Part shown: in pieces, positions 41,061-49,883 of the stretch
Layout: the number at the start of each line of letters is the position of its first letter
Numbering within the stretch: the first letter of the stretch is position 1
Assembly: GCF_030818075.1 (NCBI RefSeq)
Contig: NZ_JAUSZZ010000001.1
Span: 1,116,001-1,180,000, forward strand
Direction of reading: 5' to 3'
DNA length: 64,000 nt
From: Microbacterium proteolyticum
Lineage (GTDB): Bacteria; Actinomycetota; Actinomycetes; Actinomycetales; Microbacteriaceae
Made by a program: the position numbers and the translations under genes
Notes under the pieces: generated by a model
Told to the model about the DNA's origin: nothing
Database searches by the model: none
What the model saw: the letters and a program-made list of their open reading frames with translations, nothing else

Positions 41061-42015
41061 TTACACCGCGAACGTCCTGTTCATCCACTCGGCGCTGACC
41101 TTGGCCGACTCCCACGGGTCCATGCTCGCGCGGTCGACCTCGATGATGATCCACCCCGCGAACGCCTCGGGGAGCGCTGCGAGCATCCGGTCGAGGTCGA
41201 GGTGGCCGAGTCCGGGTTCGAGGAAGATCCCGGCATCCGTCGCCGTCCGATACGGCGTCGGCGTGGCGCGCGACGCTTCGACCACGGTCATGTCGAGGTC
41301 CTTCACGTGGAGGTCGATGACGCGATCGGCGTGCCGGGCGATGATGGTCGCGGCGTCGAGCCCGGCCCACTCGAGGTGCCCGACGTCGAAAGACGCGCCC
41401 AGGCCGGGGATCGCCGCCAGCGTCTGCTCGATCTCGTCCTCGGTCTCGATCCACGTGCCGACGTGGTTGTGGAGCCCGGCCCGGATCCCCTCTCGACGCA
41501 GCACCTCGGTGGCCCTCCGCGAGGAACTCGATCTGCTCGTCGAGCCGCGCCTGCGAGAAGCCCGCGCCCACTGCGACGGCCTCGAGGGTCCGCACGGCGG
41601 AGGGCTCCCACGACACCTCCGGGGCGAGGAACACGGTGTCGAGGCCCGAGAACGACGACTCCTCGGCCTTGCGACGGATGCCGTCGAACCAGTGCACGCG
41701 CTCCGCCGTGCCGGGCGGGAGGACGGCGCCGTGGTCGCTGGGGATCGCGATCGACGCGTAACCGGGGGCGAGCGCGAGACCCGACTCGGCGATCATCGCC
41801 CGGAAGTCCTGCAGCGTCTGGGTCGGCAGCACCTCCATCATGACCGCCTCGAATCCGACCTCGCGGATCTGCCGGAGCACGTCGGGGTAGTCCGCGCGGA
41901 AGTCCGGGTCGGCGTAGCGCCACAGGCTCTCGCTGTTCGGGTCGGAGGGATCGGCCTTGACGTTGATCCACTGGATCGCGTTGAGCGCGACGCGGTCGCG
42001 ACGCAGCGCGCTCAT
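41061..42015 (-). pseudogene. Sugar phosphate isomerase/epimerase (TIM barrel), frameshifted
   Basis: Reading from the ATG at 42015, the frame encodes VALNAIQWINVKADPSDPNS and a barrel to IEFLAEG near 41515; the correct continuation (TEVLRREGIRAGLHNHVGTWIETEDE, FDVGHLEWAGLD, IIIEVDRASMDPWESAK) lies in another frame and ends at 41061. One extra base in the CCC of 41513-41515 explains the break; removing it gives AEATEVLRREG and a protein of about 317 residues. The AP-endonuclease-2/xylose-isomerase-like fold with HNH, FDVGH and E ligands is that of sugar isomerases, inosose dehydratases and similar. It is the last gene of the catabolic operon. Possibly a sequencing error. Confidence 0.75.
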
Positions 42016-42617
42016 GCGTCGCTCCGCGCGTTGTAGACGACCACCGCGTCGGCGTCGACGGCATCCCGGTACGAACGGAACACCTCCAGCGCTTCCTCCC
42101 GCAGGAGCGGATCGATGACGCGGATGCCGCGCTCCTCGAACTGCGCGGCCCAGTCGTCGCGCATCGGCCCTTCGTCGAAGGTGGTGATCTCCTCCAGCTC
42201 GGGTCCGGAGCCGGCGACGGCGAGCGTCCGCACCCCCGACCACAGCGTGGCGCCGTAGCACTGGACGCACGGCCGCCAGTTGACGACGAGCTCGTGCTCG
42301 GGCTGGTCGGCTCCGCCGAGGTCCCAGGTGCCGAGGGCCTGCTGGGCGGTGCCGAGGGCGGTGACCTCGGCGTGCGCGGATGAGATGCCCGAGGCGAGCA
42401 CGACGTTGACCCCCACCGACACGATGCGCCCAGTGGCGGTCTCGGCGACGAGCGCGGCGAAGGGGCCGCCGTTGCCCTCGCGCCAATTGCGGTCGGCGAG
42501 GGCGTGCACGAGCCGCATGCGGTCGGCGCGGTCGGGGATGACCTCGGGGACGTCGGAGAGGGCGTCGGACACCCAGTCGGGAAGGGTGATGCCGTAGCCG
42601 GTGGCGGACAGTTTCAT
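42012..42617 (-). CDS. Cytidine/deoxycytidylate deaminase-family protein
   Basis: A 201-residue zinc-dependent deaminase. The zinc motifs are HAEVTAL (His ligand plus catalytic Glu) and PCVQC (two Cys ligands), in the order and distance of the CDA/tRNA-adenosine/guanine deaminase group. The C-terminal 80 residues (EEITTFDEGPMRDDWAAQFEERGIRVI) go beyond a plain guanine deaminase. The substrate may be a purine, pterin or an amino sugar derivative given its operon. AAGGAG lies five bases before the ATG; the stop overlaps the isomerase start. Confidence 0.8.
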   Translation of the reverse strand: MKLSATGYGITLPDWVSDALSDVPEVIPDRADRMRLVHALADRNWREGNGGPFAALVAETATGRIVSVGVNVVLASGISSAHAEVTALGTAQQALGTWDLGGADQPEHELVVNWRPCVQCYGATLWSGVRTLAVAGSGPELEEITTFDEGPMRDDWAAQFEERGIRVIDPLLREEALEVFRSYRDAVDADAVVVYNARSDA

Positions 42618-42654
42618 CGGGGCTCCTTGCGGGGTGCGGGGGGTCGATCGGGTG

Positions 42655-44178
42655 TCACACGGTGACGGCGGTCAGGTGCTGCACAGCCGCGCGGGCGGCG
42701 CGGACAGCGGTCACCGCGCCGGTGAGCGTGGCGTTGGCGACGACGGCGGTCGGGACGACGCCGTTGCCGGCGACGTACAGGTTCTCGAAGCCCCAGACGC
42801 GGCCGTCGGTGTCGCACACGCTCGCGCCGTCGTCCGAGGATCCCATGCGGACCGTGCCGGTCTGGTGCAACGATGACCCCGGGGGCAGGAGCGCCGACTC
42901 GGTGACCGGGTCGAACGTGCCGAACAGTTCGCACAGCTCGACCATCGTGCGCTGCGCTGCGGCGATCGCCGCGCGATCGGCGTCGGAGTACCCGAACTCG
43001 ATCTCGAACCGCGGCATCCCGGTGATGTCGGTCTCGCCCTCGATGAAACGCACGCGGTTCTCGCCGCGGCTCTCGACGGGGACGTACAGGGAGATGCCGA
43101 CGCCGTAGCCGAGGGGCGAGCCGTGCTCGTCGGTGTACGTGCTGTTCATGATCTGTCCGTGGAACGGCTGCGCCACCCCGTTCTGCGGCAGCCAGAGGGA
43201 GTCGACGCAGAACTCGCCCGGCAGCGCCGTCGGGAGGTCCTCGACCGCGAGTCCGAACCGATCCAGGTCCATCAGGACCCGCCCGGTGAGAAACGCGTGC
43301 TCGTTGAGGTACCGGCCGAGGGCCGCGGGCCGGATGCCGGAGGCGTGGAGGAGCTGCGGGGTGCGGAACGTGTCGGCGCACACGACCGTGACCGCGGCCT
43401 CGACGACCACGTCGGCTCCGTCGGCCGACCGTCGCAGCCGTGCGCCCGCGACGCGCTCGCCGTCGTGCACCAGTTCGACGGCGAGGTGACCGGGGAGCAA
43501 CTCGAAAGCGCCGTCCGGGGCGCCGCCGATGGGCGGGAAGATCACCGCCGGTCCGACGCGCTGACGGCCGGTTCCGCCGGGCGCGAAGGCCATCGGCATG
43601 GGCTGCGGCTCCCGCGGCGCCGGGGTCCGGGAGCCGAGGTGCGCAGCCAGACGATCGAGCACGACCCGCCCGGGCTCGGTGGGGCCGATGGAGGGCGAGG
43701 TGGAGTGGAGAACGCGCTGCGCCACGGCGAGGTCGTCGGTGAAGCGCTGGGGGTCGCCGAAGTCGAAGCGCTCGTCCCCGGCGGGCCAGGGCACCGCGGC
43801 CGTCCAGTGCGCCCCCATGCCCCCGACGTTCCAGGCCGCGGCCGCCATCGGCATGGCATCCGCGTCGTCGCCGAGGGCGCTCAGCAGGTGCAGCCGCGGC
43901 TCGAGTCCGGCGGCGTCGGTGGCGCGCGTCGGCTCGGGGGCCTCGCCGGCGTAGAAACCCTGGATGCCGATGGCGACGGCGGCGTTGTACGCGGACCAGA
44001 TCTCGGGCTCGGGGACGTCGTGGAGGTGCAGCCCCGGCGTCGCGCCGATCGTCTCGCCGCCGTCGACCATCACGATGCGAGCGTCGGGGGACGCCGCACG
44101 GACGAGATGGGCGACGATGCTGCCCATGATCCCGCTGCCGATGATCAGCAGGTCGGGGGGCGTCGATGCGGTGTTCAC
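42655..44178 (-). CDS. GMC-family FAD-dependent oxidoreductase
   Basis: A 507-residue flavoprotein of the glucose-methanol-choline family. The N-terminal dinucleotide motif is LLIIGSGIMGSIVAHLV, followed by MVDGGETIG. Near the C-terminus HQTGTVRMG carries the catalytic His, and GFENLYVAGNGVVPTAVVANATLTG is the FAD-binding closing motif. It most resembles the sugar-oxidising branch (pyranose oxidase/cyclitol dehydrogenase-like). With a sugar ABC transporter in the same operon it probably oxidises the imported sugar or polyol. The GTG start at 44178 has GGAG five bases upstream. Confidence 0.88.
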   Translation of the reverse strand: MNTASTPPDLLIIGSGIMGSIVAHLVRAASPDARIVMVDGGETIGATPGLHLHDVPEPEIWSAYNAAVAIGIQGFYAGEAPEPTRATDAAGLEPRLHLLSALGDDADAMPMAAAAWNVGGMGAHWTAAVPWPAGDERFDFGDPQRFTDDLAVAQRVLHSTSPSIGPTEPGRVVLDRLAAHLGSRTPAPREPQPMPMAFAPGGTGRQRVGPAVIFPPIGGAPDGAFELLPGHLAVELVHDGERVAGARLRRSADGADVVVEAAVTVVCADTFRTPQLLHASGIRPAALGRYLNEHAFLTGRVLMDLDRFGLAVEDLPTALPGEFCVDSLWLPQNGVAQPFHGQIMNSTYTDEHGSPLGYGVGISLYVPVESRGENRVRFIEGETDITGMPRFEIEFGYSDADRAAIAAAQRTMVELCELFGTFDPVTESALLPPGSSLHQTGTVRMGSSDDGASVCDTDGRVWGFENLYVAGNGVVPTAVVANATLTGAVTAVRAARAAVQHLTAVTV

Positions 44179-44209
44179 GGTGTCTCCGGTTCTGGGGTCG
44201 GGCAGATGG

Positions 44210-45388
44210 TCATCCCGCGGCGCCCCGCATGATCGTGTCCAGCACGGATGCCGAGACGGCATCGCGCGCGACGTGTGCGGCTCCGAGCAGGACGGCGTCG
44301 GCGCCGAGGGCGGTGGGGAGGACGCGGATGCCGGGGTCGCCGCGCTCGCGCAAACGCTCTCGGACGAGCGGGATGAGGAGTTCGGAGGCGTCTTCGAGCC
44401 CGCCACCGAGCACGACGAGTTCGGGAGCGATCGTCCAGGCCAGCACGTCGATCACGTCGGCGAGTTCGGCCGCGAAGTCGCGCGCGAGCGCGAGGGCGTC
44501 GTCGTCTCCCGCCCGCGCCGCGGCCGTGAGGGCGAGCGCGGCCGTGCGGTCCGCCGCGATCGGCGAGCTGAGGAGGGAGAAGCCGTCGCCGTCACTCAGT
44601 GTGAGGCCGAGCACGTGGGACTCCACCAGCTCGCCCGCGGCGCCGCGGTGGCCGTGGTGGATCGCGCCACGGAGGAGGAAGCCGGCACCGGTGCGGTTTC
44701 CGTGGACGAGCCAGGCGACGTCGTCGTGTTCCGCGGCGGCGCCGGCGCGGCTCTCGGCGAAGGCGGCGAGGTTGGCGTCGTTGTCGGCGGTGACGGGGAA
44801 CCCGAGCAGCGCGGTCGCGGTCTCGGCGAGGGGGAATCCGGTCCACGCCGGGGCGTTGATGAGGCGGACGACGACACCCGTACGGGCGTCGATGACACCA
44901 CCGGCGGCGATCGTTCCGGCGGCGAGCACGCGCGGGTCGAGGCCGGCCTGTTCGCGCGCGATCCCGGTCACCGCGGCGAGGTGCTGCAGGGCGAGCTCGG
45001 GGGTGAGGTAATCGTCGCCGAGCGCGGTCTGCGCGCGGCCGAGCACCCGGCCGTGCAGATCGACGATCATGGCGTACGCCGTGTGCGTGTCGAGGCGCAG
45101 GGCGACGGCCACCCGGTGGTCGGCGACATAGGCGTAGCTCTTGGCCGGGCGCCCCGCGCCACCGGACGCGGTCTCGGACTCGAGGGCCCATCCGGCCCGG
45201 CGCAGCTCGTCGAGGATCGCCTGCAGTGTGCGTCGGCTGAGCCCTGTGCTCTGCCCCAGTTCCGCGAGCGAGGCCTCACCCGCTGCGGCGAGGGCGCGCA
45301 GGACCACGGCCGTGTTCATTCGGCGGACGCGTCCCTGATCCAGGCCTCCGGCCAGGCCGGGGTCGGGGTCGGTGCGTGTCGCTGTCAT
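44210..45388 (-). CDS. ROK-family transcriptional regulator
   Basis: A 392-residue regulator of the NagC/XylR type. Residues 10-70 hold a winged helix-turn-helix (RRMNTAVVLRALAAAGEASLAELGQSTGLSRRTLQAILDEL). The sugar-kinase-like ROK domain follows (IVDLHGRVLGRAQTALGDD; GVIDARTGVV; GFPVTADNDANLAAFAES). The final VLLGAAHVARD is typical. It probably represses this operon in the absence of the sugar; a candidate operator lies in front of the binding-protein gene. A zinc-ligand CxCGxxGC motif, present in true ROK kinases, is absent. Confidence 0.9.
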   Translation of the reverse strand: MTATRTDPDPGLAGGLDQGRVRRMNTAVVLRALAAAGEASLAELGQSTGLSRRTLQAILDELRRAGWALESETASGGAGRPAKSYAYVADHRVAVALRLDTHTAYAMIVDLHGRVLGRAQTALGDDYLTPELALQHLAAVTGIAREQAGLDPRVLAAGTIAAGGVIDARTGVVVRLINAPAWTGFPLAETATALLGFPVTADNDANLAAFAESRAGAAAEHDDVAWLVHGNRTGAGFLLRGAIHHGHRGAAGELVESHVLGLTLSDGDGFSLLSSPIAADRTAALALTAAARAGDDDALALARDFAAELADVIDVLAWTIAPELVVLGGGLEDASELLIPLVRERLRERGDPGIRVLPTALGADAVLLGAAHVARDAVSASVLDTIMRGAAG

Positions 45389-45399
45389 GGCGGAGCCTC

Positions 45400-46251
45400 T
45401 CATTTGAGCCCGGTGGCGGCGATGCCCTGCACGAAGTAGCGCTGGAGGAACAGGAACAGGGCGAGCACCGGGAGCATGACGACCACGGCGCCGGCGAGCA
45501 CCAGTCCGTAGTCGGTCACGTTCTGTGCGGCCTGTTTCGTCGCCGCGAGCCCGACGGGGAGCGTGTAGGTCGCGGACTGCTGCGCGACGATCAGCGGCCA
45601 GATGAAGTTGTTCCAGGATGCCAGGAACGACATGATCGTCACCGTCGCGAGCGCCGGCCCCGCCAGGGGCAGGAAAACCTGCCCGAAGATCCGGAACTCG
45701 CTCGCGCCGTCGATGCGCGCCGCCTCGATCACCTCCTGCGGGATGCCGGCGGCGTACTGCCGCACGATGAAGACCGACAGCGGCGCGACCATCAGCGGCA
45801 GCGCGATGCCCACGAGCGTGTCCACGAGGCCGAGGTTGACGGTCACGACGAACTGCGGCACGAAGGTGGCCGAGAACGGGACCATCAGGGAGGCCATGAC
45901 GGCGCCGAACGCGATCCGCTTCCCCCGGAACTCGAGCTTGGCGAGGGCGTACCCGGCCATCGACCCGCCGATGACGTTCGCGACGACCGTGAGCGCGGCG
46001 ACGACGAGGCTGTTGACGAGGAACCCGCCGAACCCGACCTGTGCGAACAGCCGGCCGTAGTTGTCGAACGTCACGTCGCTGGGGAGCCACGCTCCGGGCG
46101 CGGATCGGAAATCGTCGAGCCCGCGGAGCGAGCCGGACACCACCCAGAAGAAGGGGAGCACGGTCAGCGCCGCCGCGACGATGAGCGCGACGTACAGCAG
46201 GGCCACCGGCACGGCGGTTCGGCGAGCGGACGCGGGGGTGGTGGTCGTCAT
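45400..46251 (-). CDS. Carbohydrate ABC transporter permease (MalG type)
   Basis: A 283-residue permease with six helices. The EAA motif that contacts the ATPase is EVIEAARIDGASEFRIFGQVFLPLAGPALAT near residues 185-215. A 25-residue N-terminal cytoplasmic tail precedes the first helix. It overlaps permease 1 by four bases. The operon lacks an ATPase gene, as is usual in actinobacteria, where one MsiK-like ATPase serves many sugar importers. Confidence 0.92.
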   Translation of the reverse strand: MTTTTPASARRTAVPVALLYVALIVAAALTVLPFFWVVSGSLRGLDDFRSAPGAWLPSDVTFDNYGRLFAQVGFGGFLVNSLVVAALTVVANVIGGSMAGYALAKLEFRGKRIAFGAVMASLMVPFSATFVPQFVVTVNLGLVDTLVGIALPLMVAPLSVFIVRQYAAGIPQEVIEAARIDGASEFRIFGQVFLPLAGPALATVTIMSFLASWNNFIWPLIVAQQSATYTLPVGLAATKQAAQNVTDYGLVLAGAVVVMLPVLALFLFLQRYFVQGIAATGLK

Positions 46252-47174
46252 GTGCGGGACCTCAGCATCCGGAACTGCACGAGGCTGACGGCGACGACGA
46301 TGACCAGGAGCACGAAGGATGCCGCGGACGAGGTCGAGATGTTCCCGAACCCGAACTGGTCGTACGTGTACAGCGCGAGGGAGCGCGTCGAGCCGAGCGG
46401 CCCGCCGTTGGTGAGCAGGTACGGCTCGTCGAACACCTGCAGGAAGAACACCGAGAGCAGGACCGAGACGAGCAGCGTCGTGGGCATGAGCAGGGGCAGG
46501 GTGATCGAGACCAGTCGCCGGAGGGGGCCGGCGCCGTCGAGCGACGCGGCCTCGCGCACGTCGTCCGGCACGGCCTGGAGACCGGCGAGGAAGAGCAGCA
46601 TGGCCGTGCCGAAGTTGCGCCACACGCCGAGCAGGATCACGACCGGCATCGCCAGGGAGGTGTCGCCGAGCCAGTTCGGGCCGGCGAACCCGAGGGTGGC
46701 CAGCACCTCGTTGACCGTGCCCTCGGAGTTGAACGCGTACTGCCAGATGAGGGCGACGGACACCACGTTCGTGACGACGGGGGCGTAGAACAGCGCCCGG
46801 AAGACGTTCCGGCCGCGGCGGATGACGGAGTCGAGCACGACGGCGAGGACGAAGCCGACGAGCATCGTGGCGGGGACGCCGATCACGACGAAGACCAGGG
46901 TGTTCAGCAGCGAGCGCTGGAAGGTCGCATCGACGAGCAGCGAGAGGTAGTTCTCGAGCCCGACGACGTCCACGCTGAAGGGGTTGCGCAGATCGGTGGC
47001 GCGCATGTCGGTGAGGCTCATCGAGAGCGAGCCGACCACCGGGATGAGCGTGAAGACGACGAACACCGCCATGAACGGCAGGAGGAACAGCCACGCCGTG
47101 ATGCTGTGGGTCCGCTCGCCGCGGGCACGGCGCGAACGCGCCATGCCCGCGACGAGCGAAGGGACCGAGGCCAT
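46248..47174 (-). CDS. Carbohydrate ABC transporter permease (MalF type)
   Basis: A 308-residue permease. An Arg-rich N-terminus (MARSRRARGERTH) is followed by six helices; the EAA loop reads DDVREAASLDGAGPLRRLVSITLPLL. The ATG at 47174 follows the binding-protein stop after one base. A longer frame lies within the upstream gene and is not needed. Confidence 0.92.
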   Translation of the reverse strand: MASVPSLVAGMARSRRARGERTHSITAWLFLLPFMAVFVVFTLIPVVGSLSMSLTDMRATDLRNPFSVDVVGLENYLSLLVDATFQRSLLNTLVFVVIGVPATMLVGFVLAVVLDSVIRRGRNVFRALFYAPVVTNVVSVALIWQYAFNSEGTVNEVLATLGFAGPNWLGDTSLAMPVVILLGVWRNFGTAMLLFLAGLQAVPDDVREAASLDGAGPLRRLVSITLPLLMPTTLLVSVLLSVFFLQVFDEPYLLTNGGPLGSTRSLALYTYDQFGFGNISTSSAASFVLLVIVVAVSLVQFRMLRSRT

Positions 47175-47175
47175 G

Positions 47176-48489
47176 TCAGTCGCCGGTGCCGATGCTGTCG
47201 GCGGCGGACTGGAGGTTCTCGGCCGCCTGCTCGGGCGTCTCGGTTCCGCGGGCCACGGCCTCCAGCTCGGCACCGATGGCGGTCGACACCTGCGGCCAGG
47301 TCGTCGTGGCGGGCATCGGCTGGACGTTCTTCAACTGCTCGAAGAAGGCGTCGAAGAGCGGGTTCCCGGCGATCGTGTCGTCCGTCCAGGCAGCCTGGAC
47401 GGCCGGCATGCTGCCGTAGGCCGAGAACTGGGCCAGCTGCGTCTTCTCGTCGGCCATCTCGCGGACGACCTTCCAGGCCGATGCGGCGTTCTTGCTGTCC
47501 TTGTTCACGACCCAGCTGCCGCCGCCGAGGTTGCCGACATCGCCGGCGGGACCGGCGGGCTGGACGGCGGTGGCGACGTGCTCGGCGGTCCAGCCGGGCT
47601 GCTTGGCGACGCCGTCGAGCGCGGCGATCACCCACGGGCCGGAGATCATCGATCCGGTCTTCCCCTCGACGAAGTACGGCTGCGAGTCGAGGAACCCGGG
47701 GCTGTCGACGGCCGCGACACCCGTCAGGTAGGGCTCGGCGAAGTGGGTGATCGCCTGAATGCCCTCGGGCGTGTCGATCTTCCACGACGTCCCGTCGTCG
47801 CTGAGCAGACTCTGGCCGGCCTGCACGGCGTAGCGCTGCAGGGCCTGCCCGGTGTACGTGTCCCAGCCGACGTCGGCGCCGATGCCCTTGGTCGCGCCTC
47901 CCTTCTCCAGCGCCTGGAAGAACGGCAGAGTCTGGTCCCACGTCGTCGGGACCGTGGCTCCGCCGGCCGCGGCGAGATCCTTCCGGTAGATGAGGGCGTA
48001 GGTGTAGGCGTACCACGGCACCGAGTAGGTCGTGCCGTCGAACTGACCGGCATCCCATACTCCGGAGAAGAAGGACGACGGGTCGACGAGACCCTCCGGG
48101 ACCGGGGCGAAGGCGCCGCTGGCGAGGAATTGCGACTGCGCCTCGGTGTAGACCTGGGCGATGTCGGGCCCGGTGCCGGCGGCCATGGCCGTCTGCAGTT
48201 TGGTGTTGTACTCGTCGGAGGGCACGAGGGTGATCTGCAGGTCGAGGTCGGGGTTGGCCTTCTCGTAGTCGGCGAGCACGCTGTCGAGGGCGGTGGCGTC
48301 GCCGTCGGGCGCCCAGAGCGTCACGGCTCCGGTCGCAGGTGAGTCGTCCACGGTCGTCGTGGAGGCGGATGCCCCCGCGTCGGAGGCGCGGCCGCAGCCG
48401 CTGAGGACGAGGGTGGCGGCGAGCACGGTGGCTCCGATGGCGGTGAGGCGGGGCATTCGGGTGATGCGGGTGTAACCGAAGCGAGTCAC
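47176..48489 (-). CDS. Carbohydrate ABC transporter substrate-binding lipoprotein
   Basis: A 437-residue binding protein of the UgpB/MalE family. The N-terminus is a lipoprotein signal with a hydrophobic stretch ending in LVLSGC. The mature part shows GAVTLWAPDGDATALDSVLADYEKANPDLDLQI and further on WYAYTYALIYRKDLAAAGG and GKTGSMISGPWVI, typical of sugar binders. The GTG at 48489 is preceded by AGGAG six bases upstream. It opens the seven-gene operon. Confidence 0.93.
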   Translation of the reverse strand: MTRFGYTRITRMPRLTAIGATVLAATLVLSGCGRASDAGASASTTTVDDSPATGAVTLWAPDGDATALDSVLADYEKANPDLDLQITLVPSDEYNTKLQTAMAAGTGPDIAQVYTEAQSQFLASGAFAPVPEGLVDPSSFFSGVWDAGQFDGTTYSVPWYAYTYALIYRKDLAAAGGATVPTTWDQTLPFFQALEKGGATKGIGADVGWDTYTGQALQRYAVQAGQSLLSDDGTSWKIDTPEGIQAITHFAEPYLTGVAAVDSPGFLDSQPYFVEGKTGSMISGPWVIAALDGVAKQPGWTAEHVATAVQPAGPAGDVGNLGGGSWVVNKDSKNAASAWKVVREMADEKTQLAQFSAYGSMPAVQAAWTDDTIAGNPLFDAFFEQLKNVQPMPATTTWPQVSTAIGAELEAVARGTETPEQAAENLQSAADSIGTGD

Positions 48490-48575
48490 GGAGAGCTCCT
48501 GGGGTTCGGTGGCCGGTGGACGGACGGTGCGGTGGAGCGGGCGCCAGAGACGTGTCGGGTCGGTCTGGCGGTTAT

Positions 48576-48590
48576 TGCGATAAAGTCGCA
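48576..48590. promoter_or_regulatory. Candidate operator for the ROK regulator
   Basis: TGCGATAAAGTCGCA has 5-bp perfect arms and an AT-rich surround extending the symmetry (TTAT on the left, TAAT on the right). It is the only AT-rich palindrome in the stretch before the sugar operon, 87 bases upstream of the binding-protein start. Confidence 0.6.
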
Positions 48591-48671
48591 TAATTAGGTG
48601 CTGGACTCTCGCGGGACCGATGATCACAGCCCTCGATTACGTCCGCTCAATCGCAGCGTTCCTGATTTGTT

Positions 48672-49238
48672 TCAGTTATCTGTCAATCCCGAGCCAGGAC
48701 GTTTCCCTCGACCGCGCGCGGTGACCACCTGCGCCCGCAGCGCTTCCGTCGCCGCTGCGGCGAACCGGTGCGGCGACGTCGCGTCGAGCCACAGCACGTC
48801 GCCTTCGCGCACGGCGAGGGTTCGCTCCCCGAGGGCCAGCTCGCCGCGTCCGGCGAGGATGACGATGAGGTCTTCTCCCGCGTGCTGGAACGCCCGCTCC
48901 TCGGAATGGCCCGCCGGCACCGTGATCTCGTACGCCTCGAGCTGTGCCGCGGCCGGTGCGGGAAGTGCGCGCAGCCGGACCCCGCCGCTGGTCTCGTCGT
49001 GACCGTCGTGTCGGCCGGCGCCGTCCGACAGGAAGCGCCCGGGAGGGACTCCGAGCGCTTCGGCGATCTGATAGAGCGTCGCGACGCCGGCGCGCACCCG
49101 TCCGTTCTCGATGTTGGAGAGCGTGGGCTGCGAGATGCCCGCGAGCCCGGCGAGCTGACGGGTGGTCAGGTGCCGGTCGCGGCGCGCGGTCCGCACCGCG
49201 TCGCCGATCCGTCGGTCAAGGGGGTCGGCGTCGCTCAT
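48672..49238 (-). CDS. XRE-family regulator with cupin domain (copy B)
   Basis: A 188-residue protein: a helix-turn-helix of Cro/XRE type at residues 10-65 (VRTARRDRHLTTRQLAGLAGISQPTLSNIENGRVRAGVATLYQIAEALGV) and a cupin_2 beta barrel at 95-180 (GEDLIVILAGRGELALGERTLAVREGDVLWLD). Proteins of this build regulate small-molecule metabolism, for example PuuR for putrescine. It overlaps the stop of the second, homologous gene by four bases and diverges from nothing; the sugar operon lies beyond its 3' end. Confidence 0.88.
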   Translation of the reverse strand: MSDADPLDRRIGDAVRTARRDRHLTTRQLAGLAGISQPTLSNIENGRVRAGVATLYQIAEALGVPPGRFLSDGAGRHDGHDETSGGVRLRALPAPAAAQLEAYEITVPAGHSEERAFQHAGEDLIVILAGRGELALGERTLAVREGDVLWLDATSPHRFAAAATEALRAQVVTARGRGKRPGSGLTDN

Positions 49239-49774
49239 CCCCGTCCGCCAGCGGCGCCGTGGATCAGCAGGATGGTGGCGCCGCGCGGGCCGGCCTCCAT
49301 GCGGTGCGGCACCGTCCCGTCGATCCAGAGCGCGTCGCCCTCCGCGAGCGGTCGGGGAGCCTCGGATTCCCTCAGCAGGACGGCCTCGCCCTGCAGGACG
49401 CGGATGATCTCCTCGCCCGGGTGGATGCGGGGACGCGTCTCCCGTTCGTGCGGCGCGAGGGAGAGCCGAAGGGCGCTGAGCAACCGTTCCGGTGTCGCGC
49501 GCGCTGCGGCATCCGGAGGGGGAAGCTCGTCGACCGTTGTGCGGTCGACCTTCTCGGGCGAGCGCAGCAGCTGGTCCGACGAGACGTGGAGTGCGTCGGC
49601 CAGGAGGGAGAGCGTGCGCAGGCTGGGATAGATCCGCCCGTTCTCGATGTTCGAGACGAAGGGCTGCGACGTTCCGATGCGGCCGGAGAGATCCCGCATC
49701 GACAGACCGAGAGCGCGACGCCGTGACCGCACCGCCGCGCCGATCGCGCGCGCCGCTCCCTGCTCGTCGCTCAC
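49235..49774 (-). CDS. XRE-family regulator with cupin domain (copy A)
   Basis: A 179-residue homologue of the following gene: helix-turn-helix RSRRRALGLSMRDLSGRIGTSQPFVSNIENGRIYPSLRTLSLLADALHV and a cupin with HPGEEIIRVLQGEAVLLRES and PLAEGDALWIDGTVPHRME. The GTG at 49774 has TATTCT six bases upstream, making it leaderless and the first gene of a two-regulator operon. The two proteins may form a heterodimer or act in sequence. Confidence 0.85.
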   Translation of the reverse strand: MSDEQGAARAIGAAVRSRRRALGLSMRDLSGRIGTSQPFVSNIENGRIYPSLRTLSLLADALHVSSDQLLRSPEKVDRTTVDELPPPDAAARATPERLLSALRLSLAPHERETRPRIHPGEEIIRVLQGEAVLLRESEAPRPLAEGDALWIDGTVPHRMEAGPRGATILLIHGAAGGRG

Positions 49775-49780
49775 CCGTCG

Positions 49781-49786
49781 AGAATA
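49781..49786 (-). promoter_or_regulatory. -10 hexamer TATTCT of the XRE-cupin operon
   Basis: TATTCT on the minus strand, six bases before the GTG at 49774. Confidence 0.6.
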
Positions 49787-49883
49787 CGGGGCGGCCGGCA
49801 CTGATGCGGAGGGCGCTCGGTGGACCGTGCGCCGTGATTCCTGTGAGTTATCATCAGCGCATCGTCCTCTCTCGGCACGCCCC

